Notes: generated by a model not told the origin, from the sequence alone. 52,659 nucleotides of DNA from Actinomadura sp. HBU206391 (GCF_014323665.1 NZ_JABVEB010000031.1:1-52659); one strand, 5' to 3'. Positions 7,202 to 16,493 are shown, counted from the stretch's first letter. Numbers and translations are program-made.

Positions 7202-8713
7202 GTGGAACGACACTTGAAGGTCCGATCCCGCGTGATCTCAGCGGTCGCGCTGCTCATGGGCTTCTATCTGATCGGATTCGGGCTGCTCGGCCTAGTGATC
7301 GTGATCGATGCCCTCGTCCTGGCCATCCCCTGGTTCGATGCCGGCAAGGGCAAGTTCGTCGTCCTCAGCCTGATCTTCGTGTTCCCAACGGTGCGCGGCA
7401 TGCTCGCACGGCGCGACCCCGAGGACCGCAAGCCGCCGGGCGTACCGATCACGGAGGGGGATGAGCCGGTCCTGTGGCAGCGGATCCGGGAGTTGGCCCA
7501 CCACGTCGGAACCCGTCCGCCCGCGGAGATCAGGCTCATCTCCGACGTCAACGCCGCCGTACAGGAGAACGCGCGCTTCCTGGGCCTCATCCCCGGCAAG
7601 CGCAGGATGTACATCGGCGTGCCCCTGCTGATCGGCCTGACCCGCAGCGAGTTCGACGCGGTCATCGCGCACGAGCTCGGCCACTACGCCAACCACGACA
7701 CCCGGATGGCCGGGCTGATCTACCGGGGCCGTCGCGGCGTGCTACGGACGGTCGAGCTGTACGGCAGGGCACGGGGCACCGACTCGGTGATGTTCCGCCT
7801 GTACAAGGCGTACGCGGAGCGGTACCTGCGGACCACACAGGCGATCAGCCGCGGCCAGGAACTCGCGGCCGACCTGGACGCCGTGCGGATCGCCGGGCGC
7901 GCGAACGCGGCCGCGGCGCTGCGCCAGATCCCGGCCCTGGACGCCGCCTTCGAGTTCTATATGAGCCGGTACGTCACCACGGGCTGGGATCTGGGGCTGC
8001 TGCCCTCCCCGAACGAGTTCTTCGTCGGGTTCGCCCGGATGCTCACCGCGCCCCCTCGGCAGGCCGAGCTCGATGCCATCCGGGCCGAGCCGCCGGAGCA
8101 GGAGGCCCATCCGTTCGACTCGCATCCGCCGATCCAGGAAAGGATCGCGATGATCGAGGCACTCCCCGATGACGGCCGCCCCCTCGACGATAAGAACGCA
8201 CGAGCGACAATGCTGCTGCGCGACCCTCAGGCGGCCTTCACCGTGCTCGCCCGGTCGACGCTGGCCGACGAGGCGGCGCAGAAGCGGATCGTCGACTGGC
8301 CGACGCTCATGCACGAAGCGGGCAGGGCCCGGGCGGCCGAAGGGGCCCAGCCGCTCGTCGAGGCCGTCACCGCGGCCACCGGCCGCCCGGACGCTCTCGT
8401 CGCGCTGCTCGATCTCGTCGATCAGGGACGGCGCTCGGAGGTGACCGCCCGCCTCGCCCTGCCCGAGGAGGTGGCGCACACCACCGGCAGGGTCCGCGCC
8501 GAGCATCAGAAGACCCTGCTGTCGTGGATGCTCCGGCCGCTCACCGAACTGAACCTGGCCGAGCGGGGCGCGGCCCGATGGGCCATCGACTGGGCCGAAA
8601 TCGACCGCTTCGAACTGCGCGCCGGCGCACCGGTCAGCCTCGATGACGCGCTCGATGCCGTACTGGCCCAATCCCCCGACAGCCGTGCGATGCGCGCGCT
8701 GCTGGGCGCCTAG
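7202..8713 (+). CDS. M48 family zinc metalloprotease, HtpX-like, membrane-bound
   Basis: This 503-residue protein starts with two hydrophobic segments (about residues 10-60). The zinc protease motif HELGH follows at 157-161, in the context FDAVIAHELGHYANHD, with a downstream Glu in RGQELAADLDA as third ligand. This is the M48/HtpX arrangement, with the active site on a membrane-bound domain. Residues about 320-503 are a helical C-terminal extension unusual for HtpX, ending just before the next gene. GTG is the start; an AAGGAA lies 16 bases upstream. The neighbour at 8723 begins ten bases after the stop, so the pair is probably co-transcribed. Confidence 0.88.
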   Translation: MERHLKVRSRVISAVALLMGFYLIGFGLLGLVIVIDALVLAIPWFDAGKGKFVVLSLIFVFPTVRGMLARRDPEDRKPPGVPITEGDEPVLWQRIRELAHHVGTRPPAEIRLISDVNAAVQENARFLGLIPGKRRMYIGVPLLIGLTRSEFDAVIAHELGHYANHDTRMAGLIYRGRRGVLRTVELYGRARGTDSVMFRLYKAYAERYLRTTQAISRGQELAADLDAVRIAGRANAAAALRQIPALDAAFEFYMSRYVTTGWDLGLLPSPNEFFVGFARMLTAPPRQAELDAIRAEPPEQEAHPFDSHPPIQERIAMIEALPDDGRPLDDKNARATMLLRDPQAAFTVLARSTLADEAAQKRIVDWPTLMHEAGRARAAEGAQPLVEAVTAATGRPDALVALLDLVDQGRRSEVTARLALPEEVAHTTGRVRAEHQKTLLSWMLRPLTELNLAERGAARWAIDWAEIDRFELRAGAPVSLDDALDAVLAQSPDSRAMRALLGA

Positions 8714-8722
8714 GAAGGGAAC

Positions 8723-9742
8723 ATGGCAGAAACCCTGAACCGGCCGTCCGGTCAGAACATCGACTTCGCGGCGTACGGGATGGTGCCGACGGACCGGCTC
8801 ACCACCGAGAATTCCGTCGTACTGCCCGAGGTGGTGAACGCTGCGTGTGAAGCGGCCTCCCAGGGCGCATGGCAGCCCGCCGCCGAGCTGCTCGCCAGGA
8901 TCGGCCGACACTGGGAGCTGCGCTCTCTCTGCACGGGCCGGCTGGGGGAGGTCGCGGCCGAGGACGACCGCTTCGTCCGTGAGTGGCTCGCCAAGCGGCC
9001 GTACGACGCGGATGCCGCCGTGATCGACGCGGTCGGCCTGGTCGAGCTGGCCTGGGGGGTGCGCTCCTCGCTTCCGGCCTCGCACGTGACACGCCTGCAG
9101 TTCGAGGGCTTCGCCCGTGTGCTCGGGGAGGCCGAAAGGGCGAGCGACCGTGCCGCCGACATGGCTCCGAACGATCCGACCCCGCTCGTCAGCGTCCTTC
9201 AGGTCCACCTCGGGCTCGGGCACCCGCACGAGAGATTCCACGTCGCCTGGCGGCGGCTCGTCGAACGCGCACCGCACCACGAGGCGGCGCACGAGGTCGC
9301 TCTTCAATACTGGTGCGCGAAATGGCACGGCTCCCATGAGCTGATGTTCGAGTTCGCGAAGCGGGCCGCGGCCTCGGCACCGCGCGGATCACTGCTGGCC
9401 ACACTCTGCCTGACGGCGATGTTCGAGTACGCATTCGGAACCGACGACTGGGAGATCTACCGGCGTGACTACGCGCATTGGGCGATCGACGGCGTGCTGG
9501 CCGCGCTCGAGACGGTCGACCCGGCGCATCCCCGGTTGCCGCGCGCCCGGCATCTGCTCGCCTACTCCCTGACGAGGGCCGAGCGACTCGTGGAGGCCTA
9601 TCACCAGTTCACCCGGCTCGGGCCCGCCATCGGCAGCGTGCCATGGTCCTATGAGGCGGACCCGGTCAAGGCCTTCGACGCGCTGCGAGAGAAGGCGATC
9701 AACGGCTGGCTCCAGGCCGGCGGCACGGCCCGATCGGAGTGA
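8723..9742 (+). CDS. Helical TPR-like protein paired with the M48 protease, unknown
   Basis: This 339-residue protein has no signal peptide or membrane span. It is built of helical hairpins with TPR-like spacing (for example AERASDRAADMAPNDPTPLVS and RLVERAPHHEAAHEVAL). It resembles DUF4034-type proteins, but that identification is weak. AGGAAGGGAAC precedes the ATG, and only nine bases separate it from the protease stop. Co-transcription suggests a partner or adaptor of the protease, which is inference. A strong terminator follows. Confidence 0.75.
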   Translation: MAETLNRPSGQNIDFAAYGMVPTDRLTTENSVVLPEVVNAACEAASQGAWQPAAELLARIGRHWELRSLCTGRLGEVAAEDDRFVREWLAKRPYDADAAVIDAVGLVELAWGVRSSLPASHVTRLQFEGFARVLGEAERASDRAADMAPNDPTPLVSVLQVHLGLGHPHERFHVAWRRLVERAPHHEAAHEVALQYWCAKWHGSHELMFEFAKRAAASAPRGSLLATLCLTAMFEYAFGTDDWEIYRRDYAHWAIDGVLAALETVDPAHPRLPRARHLLAYSLTRAERLVEAYHQFTRLGPAIGSVPWSYEADPVKAFDALREKAINGWLQAGGTARSE

Positions 9743-9758
9743 GTCGCCGCTTCTCCGA

Positions 9759-9800
9759 AGCGACAAGCGCTTGGAGTACGCCCTGGCTGCGCTTGTCGCT
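9759..9800 (+). terminator. Terminator-like hairpin between convergent genes
   Basis: AGCGACAAGCGC (9759-9770) and its exact complement (9789-9800) form a 12-bp stem with an 18-base loop. It lies 17 bases after the TPR-like gene and before the stop of the convergent YceI gene, so it may serve both. Confidence 0.6.
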
Positions 9801-9849
9801 GGGCCGCTCTCGAACAGGGGGCAAACCATCTCAGCGCGTCGATCACGGA

Positions 9850-10674
9850 TCACCCCTGGGGCAGGCGCTCGCCCTGTACGGCCTGGATGTCCAGCTCGAC
9901 GCGGAGCGTGGTGCCGATGGCCGCGATCCCGCCGGACAGGATCTGGTTGTAGGTGATCGAGAAGTCCGAGCGCCGCAACTCGGTCGTCGCGCGGAACGCG
10001 GCCCGGGTGCCGCCCCAGGGGTCGGGTCCTGTGCCCAGGTAGTGCAGGTCCAGCTCGACCGGACGTCGTACGTCCTTCAGGGAGAGCTCGCCGTGGACCG
10101 TCCAGCGGTCGGCGCCCGCCGAGGCGACGTGCGTGCCGGTGTAGGTGATGAGCGGGAACCGCTCGACGTCCAGGAAGTCCGCGCTGCGCAGGTGGTCATC
10201 GCGCATCGCGACGGCGGTGTCGACCGTGGCGGCCTTGATCTCGGCCGCCACGCGGGAGTGCTCGACGTGCTCGGCGACCTGGATGCTGCCGCCGAACTCG
10301 GTGAATCGCGCGTGGACGCTGGACAGACCCAGATGCCGTGCGGTCACGACGACGCTGGAGTGCGCCGGGTCGATCGTCCACGGTCCCGGAGGCGGCAGCT
10401 CGGCGCCGCCCTGGTGGGCCAGCATGACCGTACCGAGGTCCGCTGCCCCGGCCTGCCCGACCATCGCGGTGGAGACCGAAGGCATGTGGCCCACGGCCGT
10501 GACGATCGCCGTGTAGGCCCCTGCTGGCAGCGGCCGCGTGCGCGCCACGCCGTCGGCGTCCGCCGGCGCGCGGGCGATCTGCTCGCCGGTCATGTCGGTC
10601 ACTGTGATCACCGCGTGGTGGATCGCCCAGCCGTTCTTGGTGACGACCCGTACGCGAAGTCCCCGCTCGTCCAT
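9850..10674 (-). CDS. YceI family protein with an N-terminal transthyretin-like domain
   Basis: The predicted protein has 274 residues. Residues about 1-85 are a carboxypeptidase-regulatory/CnaB-like beta sandwich (VVTKNGWAIHHAVITVTD...GAYTAIVTAVGH). Residues about 95-270 are a YceI lipocalin-like barrel that begins WTIDPAHSSVVVTARHLG and has the conserved FGGSI and RSADFLDVERFP motifs. YceI proteins bind isoprenoid-like lipids. The usual signal peptide is missing, so a cytoplasmic place is likely. It starts 17 bases after the MFS transporter stop, with GGGGAGCGGG upstream, so the two form an operon and share the sandwich domain type. Confidence 0.88.
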   Translation of the reverse strand: MDERGLRVRVVTKNGWAIHHAVITVTDMTGEQIARAPADADGVARTRPLPAGAYTAIVTAVGHMPSVSTAMVGQAGAADLGTVMLAHQGGAELPPPGPWTIDPAHSSVVVTARHLGLSSVHARFTEFGGSIQVAEHVEHSRVAAEIKAATVDTAVAMRDDHLRSADFLDVERFPLITYTGTHVASAGADRWTVHGELSLKDVRRPVELDLHYLGTGPDPWGGTRAAFRATTELRRSDFSITYNQILSGGIAAIGTTLRVELDIQAVQGERLPQG

Positions 10675-10691
10675 AGCCGGTCCCGCTCCCC

Positions 10692-13172
10692 TCAGGCTTC
10701 ATCCGGATGGCCGAGCGACAGGCCGAACCCGCTCTCGTCGGTCCCGTCGAGCGTGAGCGCGGTGGCGACCGGCGGATAGCCGCTCGCGACCAGGGTGTAG
10801 TGGCCCGGGTCGAGGTCGACGAAGGCGTACAGGCCGTCGGGCCCGGTGGTGGCCGTGGCGACGACGTCGCCCGTGGCGTTCACCAGGGTGACCCTGGCGT
10901 CGGCCAGCGGCAGGTTCGCCCGTCCGGCGCGGACGACGCCCTGCACCCGGGCACCGGGCTGCAACTCGACCTCATGCCGTGTGGTGCCCTGGCGGGTGAC
11001 CTCGATCGGGAGTGCCGCCGGCCGGTGGCCGCGCGCGCTCACCGCGAGGACGAAGGAACCTGGGACGAGTTCGTTGAACGAGAATCCGCCGTCCTCACCC
11101 GTCCTGGCAGAGGTGACGACCTCACCGCGGACATCGGTCACCACCACCATGGCGCTCGCGACCGGGGCTCCGGTCGCCGCGCTGCGGACCACGCCCTCGA
11201 CGCCGGAGCCGCCTGACAAGGTCAGGTCGTAGAACAGTGGCTCGTCGCCGGCCACGACGGCGGCCACCTGGGGCTCGTGCCCTTCGGACGCGGCGATCAG
11301 CATGTACGTCCCACCGCCGGGAGCGGTCAGCGCATAGGAACCGTCCCCTGCGGTGGTGGCCCGGCCGACCTGGTGACCGTGCGGGTCGATGAGAGTGAGC
11401 GCGGCACCGGCGATCGGGATGCTCTCGCCGCCTCGTACGTATCCGCTGATCCGGGTGCCCGAGCCGCCGTCACCGTCGCCGCCGATCGTCGCCATCGCCG
11501 CTCCGGGGGGCGGCGGAAATCCCCAGGTGTCCAGGTCGTCGTTCTCAGGGTTCTCGTACGGATCGATACGGGCGCCGACACCGGCGAGCCGCCGGGCCGG
11601 CACGCTCTCGGTCGACACCTCCGAGTCCATGGCGACCGGCGAGCCGACGACCGGCGAGTCGGTGACCGGCGAGTCGGTGACCGGCGAGCCCACGTCCGGC
11701 GGAACGACGACCGGCGAAGCGACGATCCGGCCGCGCCGCCTGGTATTGATCAGTCCGATGACGGTGAGTGCGGCCAGGACCAGCACGCCCGCGGCCCACC
11801 ACAGTGCCACGGTGAAGCCGTGCACGAGGCCGGCCGCCGCGACCTGCGGCGATGGGAGGCCGTTCCCGTGCTCGACGACGTACGTCCTGGTCGCGGTGGC
11901 GGCGATGGTGTTGAGCAGCGCGGTGCCGATCGAGCCGCCGACCTGCTGCGAGGTGTTCACCATCGCCGACGCCACGCCCGCGTCGCGCGGGTCGACACCC
12001 GAGGTGGCGAGGTTCATCGCCGGCATGAACATCACGCCCAGCCCGAGGCCTAGCAGCACCATCGCCGGCAGCACCAGATGGGTGTAGGGGCTGTCGACCT
12101 CGAGCCGGGTGAGCAGCGCCGTACCTCCGGCGGCCACGAGCAGGCCGGGGGCCATGAGCGCCCGCGGCGGCACGCGGTTCACGAGCCGTGCGGAGATCTG
12201 TGTCGAACCGAAAATCAGGGCGACCGTCATCGGCAGGAAGGCCAGGCCGGTCCGAACGGGCGAGTAGAGCTTGATGGTCTGCAGGTAGTACGTCATGAAC
12301 AGGAAGAGACCGAACATCCCGATCACTGCGAGACCGACCGCCAGGTAGGCACCGCCGCGGACGCGATCGACGACCACTCGCGGAGGCACCAGTGGAGCCC
12401 TGCTCATACTCTCGACGGCGACGAAGGCCACGAGGAGGACGCCCGCTGCCACGAACAGGCCCATCACCCCGCGCTCGCCCCAGCCCTCGGACTCGGCGCG
12501 GGTGAAGCCGTAGACCAGGGAGACCAGCCCCGCGGTGACCAGGACGGTGCCGGGGACGTCCAGGCGGGAGCGGTTACGGGAGGCGGGCTCTCTGATGAAC
12601 ACCAGGCCGCCGACGAGGCCGATGACGGCGATCGGCACGTTGACGTACAGCGCCCAGCGCCAGTTCAGGTACTCGGTCAGCACGCCGCCGAGGATCAGGC
12701 CGACGGCGCTGCCGCTTCCCGCGATCGCGCCGTAGATGCCGAACGCCTTCGCGCGGTCCTTCGGGGTGGTGAACGTCACCGCGAGCAGTGAGAGCGCGGC
12801 CGGGGCGAGCAACGCCCCGAACGCCCCTTGAAGAGCGCGGGCGGCGAAGAGCACACCCTCGGTCTGCGCCGCACCGCCGAGCGCCGAGGCCCCGGCGAAG
12901 CCGACCAGGCCGACGAGGAAGGTCCGCTTGCGTCCGATGAGGTCGCCGACCCTCCCGCCGAGCAGGAGCAGGCCACCGAAGGCGAGGGTGTAGGCGGTGA
13001 TCATCCACTGGCGGTTGCCGTCGGAGATGTCCAGAGCCCTCTGGGCAGAGGGCATCGCGATGTTGACGATGGTCGCATCGAGGATGACCATCAGCTGGGC
13101 CAGGGCGATGAAGATCAGAGCGATCCAGCGCCGGGAAACGGGGGCGCCGGGCGCCGGTGCGGTCGTCGACAT
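10692..13172 (-). CDS. DHA2 family MFS exporter with three C-terminal carboxypeptidase-regulatory-like domains
   Basis: This 826-residue protein carries the 14-helix EmrB/QacA-type drug exporter in residues about 10-480. Motif A is GRVGDLIGRKR and antiporter motif C is GAIAGSGSAVGLILGG. A linker of six VxSPV-like pentapeptides follows (encoded at 11634-11723). Three sandwich domains of about 80 residues complete it, beginning near TRISGYVRGG, GVEGVVRSAA and RVQGVVRAGR. Exporters of this family are normally about 500 residues, so the tail is a real addition. The ATG at 13172 is chosen for GGAGG nine bases upstream. An operon with YceI follows. No regulator adjoins it; a promoter-like sequence is described in the upstream region. 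Confidence 0.92.
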   Translation of the reverse strand: MSTTAPAPGAPVSRRWIALIFIALAQLMVILDATIVNIAMPSAQRALDISDGNRQWMITAYTLAFGGLLLLGGRVGDLIGRKRTFLVGLVGFAGASALGGAAQTEGVLFAARALQGAFGALLAPAALSLLAVTFTTPKDRAKAFGIYGAIAGSGSAVGLILGGVLTEYLNWRWALYVNVPIAVIGLVGGLVFIREPASRNRSRLDVPGTVLVTAGLVSLVYGFTRAESEGWGERGVMGLFVAAGVLLVAFVAVESMSRAPLVPPRVVVDRVRGGAYLAVGLAVIGMFGLFLFMTYYLQTIKLYSPVRTGLAFLPMTVALIFGSTQISARLVNRVPPRALMAPGLLVAAGGTALLTRLEVDSPYTHLVLPAMVLLGLGLGVMFMPAMNLATSGVDPRDAGVASAMVNTSQQVGGSIGTALLNTIAATATRTYVVEHGNGLPSPQVAAAGLVHGFTVALWWAAGVLVLAALTVIGLINTRRRGRIVASPVVVPPDVGSPVTDSPVTDSPVVGSPVAMDSEVSTESVPARRLAGVGARIDPYENPENDDLDTWGFPPPPGAAMATIGGDGDGGSGTRISGYVRGGESIPIAGAALTLIDPHGHQVGRATTAGDGSYALTAPGGGTYMLIAASEGHEPQVAAVVAGDEPLFYDLTLSGGSGVEGVVRSAATGAPVASAMVVVTDVRGEVVTSARTGEDGGFSFNELVPGSFVLAVSARGHRPAALPIEVTRQGTTRHEVELQPGARVQGVVRAGRANLPLADARVTLVNATGDVVATATTGPDGLYAFVDLDPGHYTLVASGYPPVATALTLDGTDESGFGLSLGHPDEA
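11634..11723 (-). repeat. Six tandem 15-bp units encoding a VxSPV linker
   Basis: Units of GACCGGCGAGTCGGT type repeat six times in frame. They encode a Ser/Pro/Val pentapeptide linker between the exporter and its sandwich domains. Units 2 and 3 are identical, so copy number may vary between strains. Confidence 0.75.
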
Positions 13173-13588
13173 GAGGAACGTCCTCCGGTGTGGGGGGCGG
13201 CTCAGCACCTGGACGAACGAGCGGTCGGGCGGCACCTCCGCGGATTCGTCACAGGTGCAGGGGAGATCGGGGACTCCGCTGCTCCCGCGTGCGACGTGTG
13301 CATCACCTCCTCCAGCGCGGGATCACGATGTTGCCGAACGCACATGCTCCATCACTTAGAGTACGAATACCATCGGACACCACAAGAGCGCGGAAAGCTC
13401 GACTTGTCTCCTCGGCCGACAGTGGCCAGTAGGCGCGGTCGGCGGTGGCGCGGGACCGGGCTCGGGCCGTCGTCTTCGACGGCCTTCGCCCGAGGCCGCT
13501 GCCCTGACCGTGGCCGACTGGGCGACGCGTGCTCCTCGGTGGTCCGCCGAGGAGCACGCGCCCATGTGCGTTTGAGCACCCCCGCACG
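13173..13588 (-). other. Upstream region of the exporter operon with a possible 33-codon leader ORF
   Basis: No conserved gene is visible here. Reading leftward, TTGTGG and TACTCT spaced by 16 bases could be a promoter near 13365-13390. GGAGGAGGTG then leads directly into an ATG at 13303, opening a 33-codon frame that ends at 13202, 30 bases before the exporter start. A leader peptide is possible but unproven. The rest is anonymous. Confidence 0.3.
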
Positions 13589-14908
13589 CTAAGACTCGAG
13601 GGCCAACGTAGCGAGGTGGCGGGCGATGCCGTTGGTGTCGGTGTCCTCGACGTTGCTGAGCACGACCACCGCGATGTCGTCGTCGGGCAGGTACATGTTG
13701 CTCGCTGCGTAGCCCTGGAGAAGACCTGGGTGGTATCGGAGTCGGTGCCCGTTGAGCCGGTCGACGAGCCAGCCGAAGGCGTACGCGCTCGACGGCAGGT
13801 TGAGACAGCCGTTGGGAGGGCACGGTGCCTGTGGCGTCCATGCCTCCTTGACGGTGGCGGGTGGCGCGACCAGGTATGCGCCCAATGACCGGTCCCAGCG
13901 GACGAGGTCGTCGACGGTGGAGTAGATGCCGGTCGCGGAGAATGCCTGGGAGCCGTTGATGGGCGGGGCCGGTGATCCGAGCGTGAGGTAGCCCTTCGCA
14001 TAGCCCGGGGGCGGATTTCCCCTGCTGTAGCCGGTGTGCCGGAGGTTCAGCGGGCCGGTGATCTCTTCGTGCAGTACCGTGCCGTACGGCTTGTGCGTGA
14101 CCGACTGGATGATCGCTCCGGCCAGGATGTAACCGGAGCTGCTGTACTTCCAACTGGTGCCGGGCTTGAAGTCCAGTGGCAAGTTCACGAACCGCTGGAT
14201 GAGTTCCTGGGTCGTGGTCGGTTGCGAGAGCTTGGAAAAGAAGCCGGGCAGCCCCTGGATATCGGGGATGCCGGAGGTGTGCGTGAGGATCTCGCGGATC
14301 GTGATGGGCCGCCACGCCGTCGGGCAGGTCTTGATGTACACCGGGATGAGATACGGGCAGATCGGGTCGTCCAGGCGAAGCAACCCACGGTCGCGCAGCT
14401 TCAGCACGAGCATCGCGGTGAACTGCTTGGTGACCGAGGCGACCCGGAACACCGTGTCCGGCCGGTTGGGGATGTGGTTCTCCGCGTCGGCCTCGCCGGC
14501 GGCGAAACGCACCAGCACCTGCCCACGCCGTACGACCAGCACCGCGCCGGTGAACTTCCTGTTCGCGGCCAGATCCCGCAGGTACGACAGCATCGCCGCA
14601 GCGGACCGATCACCCGGCGGCGCCTCACCTCCACCTCTACCGCCCTCGCCACCGGCGGCATCCGCAGAAAAGGTGGTGCCGGGATCGGGTTCGGGCGCGT
14701 CACCGTCGCTCTCGTCGGAGTCGCCGATTCTGATTCGATTGGCGACGACGACCCGTTCCCGATGACGGTTCACATTTAAGTCGCGGCCGCTCTTTTCAGC
14801 TGTAGCCACTGCGGCTCCGGCCGGGGTAGGAGCGCCCACGCCGAGAGCGGCACCTCCAGCGAGAACCGAGCAGGACATGGCAATCGCCACACTCTTCCGA
14901 AATCCCAT
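13589..14908 (-). CDS. Secreted serine hydrolase, class C beta-lactamase / D-Ala-D-Ala carboxypeptidase family
   Basis: The 439-residue precursor has a signal peptide (residues 1 to about 33, ending APTPAGA). A low-complexity Asp/Gly/Glu-rich stretch follows, then a serine beta-lactamase-fold domain from about residue 105. The catalytic motifs are SVTK (SxxK), YSS in WKYSSSGY (YxN/S) and HPG in RYHPGLLQG (HxG). Two Cys pairs (ICPYL/KTCPTA and APCPPNGCL) may form disulfides outside the cell. The family includes DD-peptidases and esterases and the substrate cannot be read. The ATG at 14908 has AAGGTGG upstream. Confidence 0.9.
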   Translation of the reverse strand: MGFRKSVAIAMSCSVLAGGAALGVGAPTPAGAAVATAEKSGRDLNVNRHRERVVVANRIRIGDSDESDGDAPEPDPGTTFSADAAGGEGGRGGGEAPPGDRSAAAMLSYLRDLAANRKFTGAVLVVRRGQVLVRFAAGEADAENHIPNRPDTVFRVASVTKQFTAMLVLKLRDRGLLRLDDPICPYLIPVYIKTCPTAWRPITIREILTHTSGIPDIQGLPGFFSKLSQPTTTQELIQRFVNLPLDFKPGTSWKYSSSGYILAGAIIQSVTHKPYGTVLHEEITGPLNLRHTGYSRGNPPPGYAKGYLTLGSPAPPINGSQAFSATGIYSTVDDLVRWDRSLGAYLVAPPATVKEAWTPQAPCPPNGCLNLPSSAYAFGWLVDRLNGHRLRYHPGLLQGYAASNMYLPDDDIAVVVLSNVEDTDTNGIARHLATLALES

Positions 14909-15203
14909 GGAGCTTACCACCTTGACAAAAAATGTGAACAAAAGGACCGGAATTGGATTTCTACTATAAAACAATTGCGCCGCGCGGCGATACCTTGCCG
15001 TATAACGAGCAATCCGTTAAGGCTCGCTGTCCCTGACTTTATGCCGCATGATCCACTACGTCTTCCCCGCGACCGACTCCGACGAAACTGCGGGATCTTA
15101 GACTTGGCGCCGAGTCGAAACTTTCGACGGAGGTACTTTAATAAGGCTGTTGAAGAACGACGTGACCTGCCGCGTCGTCACGGGGAAAGAGGGGGCGCCC
15201 CCG
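14909..15203 (-). other. AT-richer intergenic region with a probable promoter
   Basis: The first 70 bases before the serine hydrolase gene are unusually AT-rich for this window and contain TATAGT (complement of 14961-14966), a likely -10 box for that gene. No matching -35 is clear. No gene or strong terminator is seen between here and the stop of the FHA kinase. Confidence 0.35.
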
Positions 15204-16493
15204 TCAGGTTCGCTCGAGTGCATGGCGGAGGTCGGCGGCCGTGGTGAACCCGATGGCCGGACGGTCCCGTAGCGCCTGGTCGAGGATCTCGGCGAGGCGC
15301 CGGGGGACGGCCGGGTTCCGTTCCCGGGCGGGGACCGGTGCGTCCTGCAACACGGCCTGCCAGGGGTCCTTGTCAGGGGGGAAGTCGCGGGGGAAGGCCC
15401 CGGTGACCATCCAGTACAGGCAGGCGGCGAGGGCCCACACGTCCACCTCGGGCTTGCTGTACTTGAAGTTGATGACCTGCTGCCTCGGCATGAAGTACGG
15501 CTTGCCCATCGCGCTGCCCGTGCGGGTGAGCCCGCTGAGACCGGCCTGGTCGAACGACTTGGCGAGCCCGAAGTCACTGACCTTCGCCACGGGTGCCTCG
15601 CCGGGCGGTCCGGGGTGCAGCAGGACGTTGTGCGGCGTCAGGTCGCGGTGCACGACGCCCTGCCGGTGCGCGTGACCGAGACCGTCGAGCACCTGGAACG
15701 CGATGGGCAGCGCCTCCTGGACGGTGAGGATGCGGCCGCGCCCGGTGACGAGGTCGTGGACGCTGCCACCGGCGCAGTATTCCAGGGTGAAGAAGAACGT
15801 CCGGCCGTCACTGCCGACGTCGTACAGCGAGGCGATGTGGGGGTGCCGCAGCTTCCGGCCGACCTCGGCCTCTCGCAGGAATCGCCCCCGCGCCCGGTCG
15901 TCCCCCGCCACCTTGGGCAGCATGGACTTGACCGCGATGGGGGTCCCGGTGACCCTGTGCCGGGCCAGGAAGACCGCGCCCGTTCCGCCTCGTCCGAGCT
16001 CGCGCTCCAGCCGGTAGTCGGCGAGCGTCGCGAGGGCCGGCTCGCCGGCCGCGGCCCGGTCGACCAGGCGCCGCATGACCTCGCCCGGGTCGGACGGTGC
16101 GTGCGCCGGGCCTGGGGCCTCCGGCTCGGGGGCGTCGATGTGCACGCGCAGCACGGTCGGGCCGAGCGCGATCTCGTCGCCGCCGCGGAGGTCGTGCTCG
16201 GGGAACTTCGAGTGGTCCGCCTCCCCGGGTGCCTGGCCTGCCTCCCGCTGCCCGATCTTGACGCCGTTGACGTACGTGCCGTTGAGGCTGCCGAAGTCGC
16301 GTACGCGGATGTCCGGCGGGTTGATGTCCAGCAGGCAGTGGTGCCGCGAGATGGTGCGGTGGTCACCGTCATCGGGAACCCGCGGGGAGCAGTCCGACGC
16401 GCGCCCCACGATGCAGGTGGAGCGTTCGTCGAAGACGAACCTCCGGCCTCGCAAGGCCCCCTCGGTCACCTCGAGCGTGACGGCCGCCTTCAT
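15204..16493 (-). CDS. Serine/threonine protein kinase with N-terminal FHA domain
   Basis: This protein of about 429 residues has an FHA phosphothreonine-binding domain at 5-118 (GRASDC, SRHH at 49-52, GSLNGTYVNG). A PknB-like kinase domain spans 160-425, with glycine loop GRGGTGAVF, Lys189, HRDLTPHN (282-289) and DFG (307-309). The activation segment reads PYFMPRQQ instead of PYMAPEQ, so the usual Glu of the APE motif is absent; this recurs in one actinobacterial kinase branch. There is no membrane span. The ATG at 16493 overlaps a 17-codon upstream frame (TGATG), while a TTG at 16529 with GGGAG before it would add 12 residues. It lies downstream of a second kinase. Confidence 0.93.
   Translation of the reverse strand: MKAAVTLEVTEGALRGRRFVFDERSTCIVGRASDCSPRVPDDGDHRTISRHHCLLDINPPDIRVRDFGSLNGTYVNGVKIGQREAGQAPGEADHSKFPEHDLRGGDEIALGPTVLRVHIDAPEPEAPGPAHAPSDPGEVMRRLVDRAAAGEPALATLADYRLERELGRGGTGAVFLARHRVTGTPIAVKSMLPKVAGDDRARGRFLREAEVGRKLRHPHIASLYDVGSDGRTFFFTLEYCAGGSVHDLVTGRGRILTVQEALPIAFQVLDGLGHAHRQGVVHRDLTPHNVLLHPGPPGEAPVAKVSDFGLAKSFDQAGLSGLTRTGSAMGKPYFMPRQQVINFKYSKPEVDVWALAACLYWMVTGAFPRDFPPDKDPWQAVLQDAPVPARERNPAVPRRLAEILDQALRDRPAIGFTTAADLRHALERT

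Noticed and set aside
7742..9337. 531-codon minus-strand open frame
   Set aside because: Antisense to the M48 protease and TPR-like genes, which have clear motifs and ribosome binding sites; no motif of its own.
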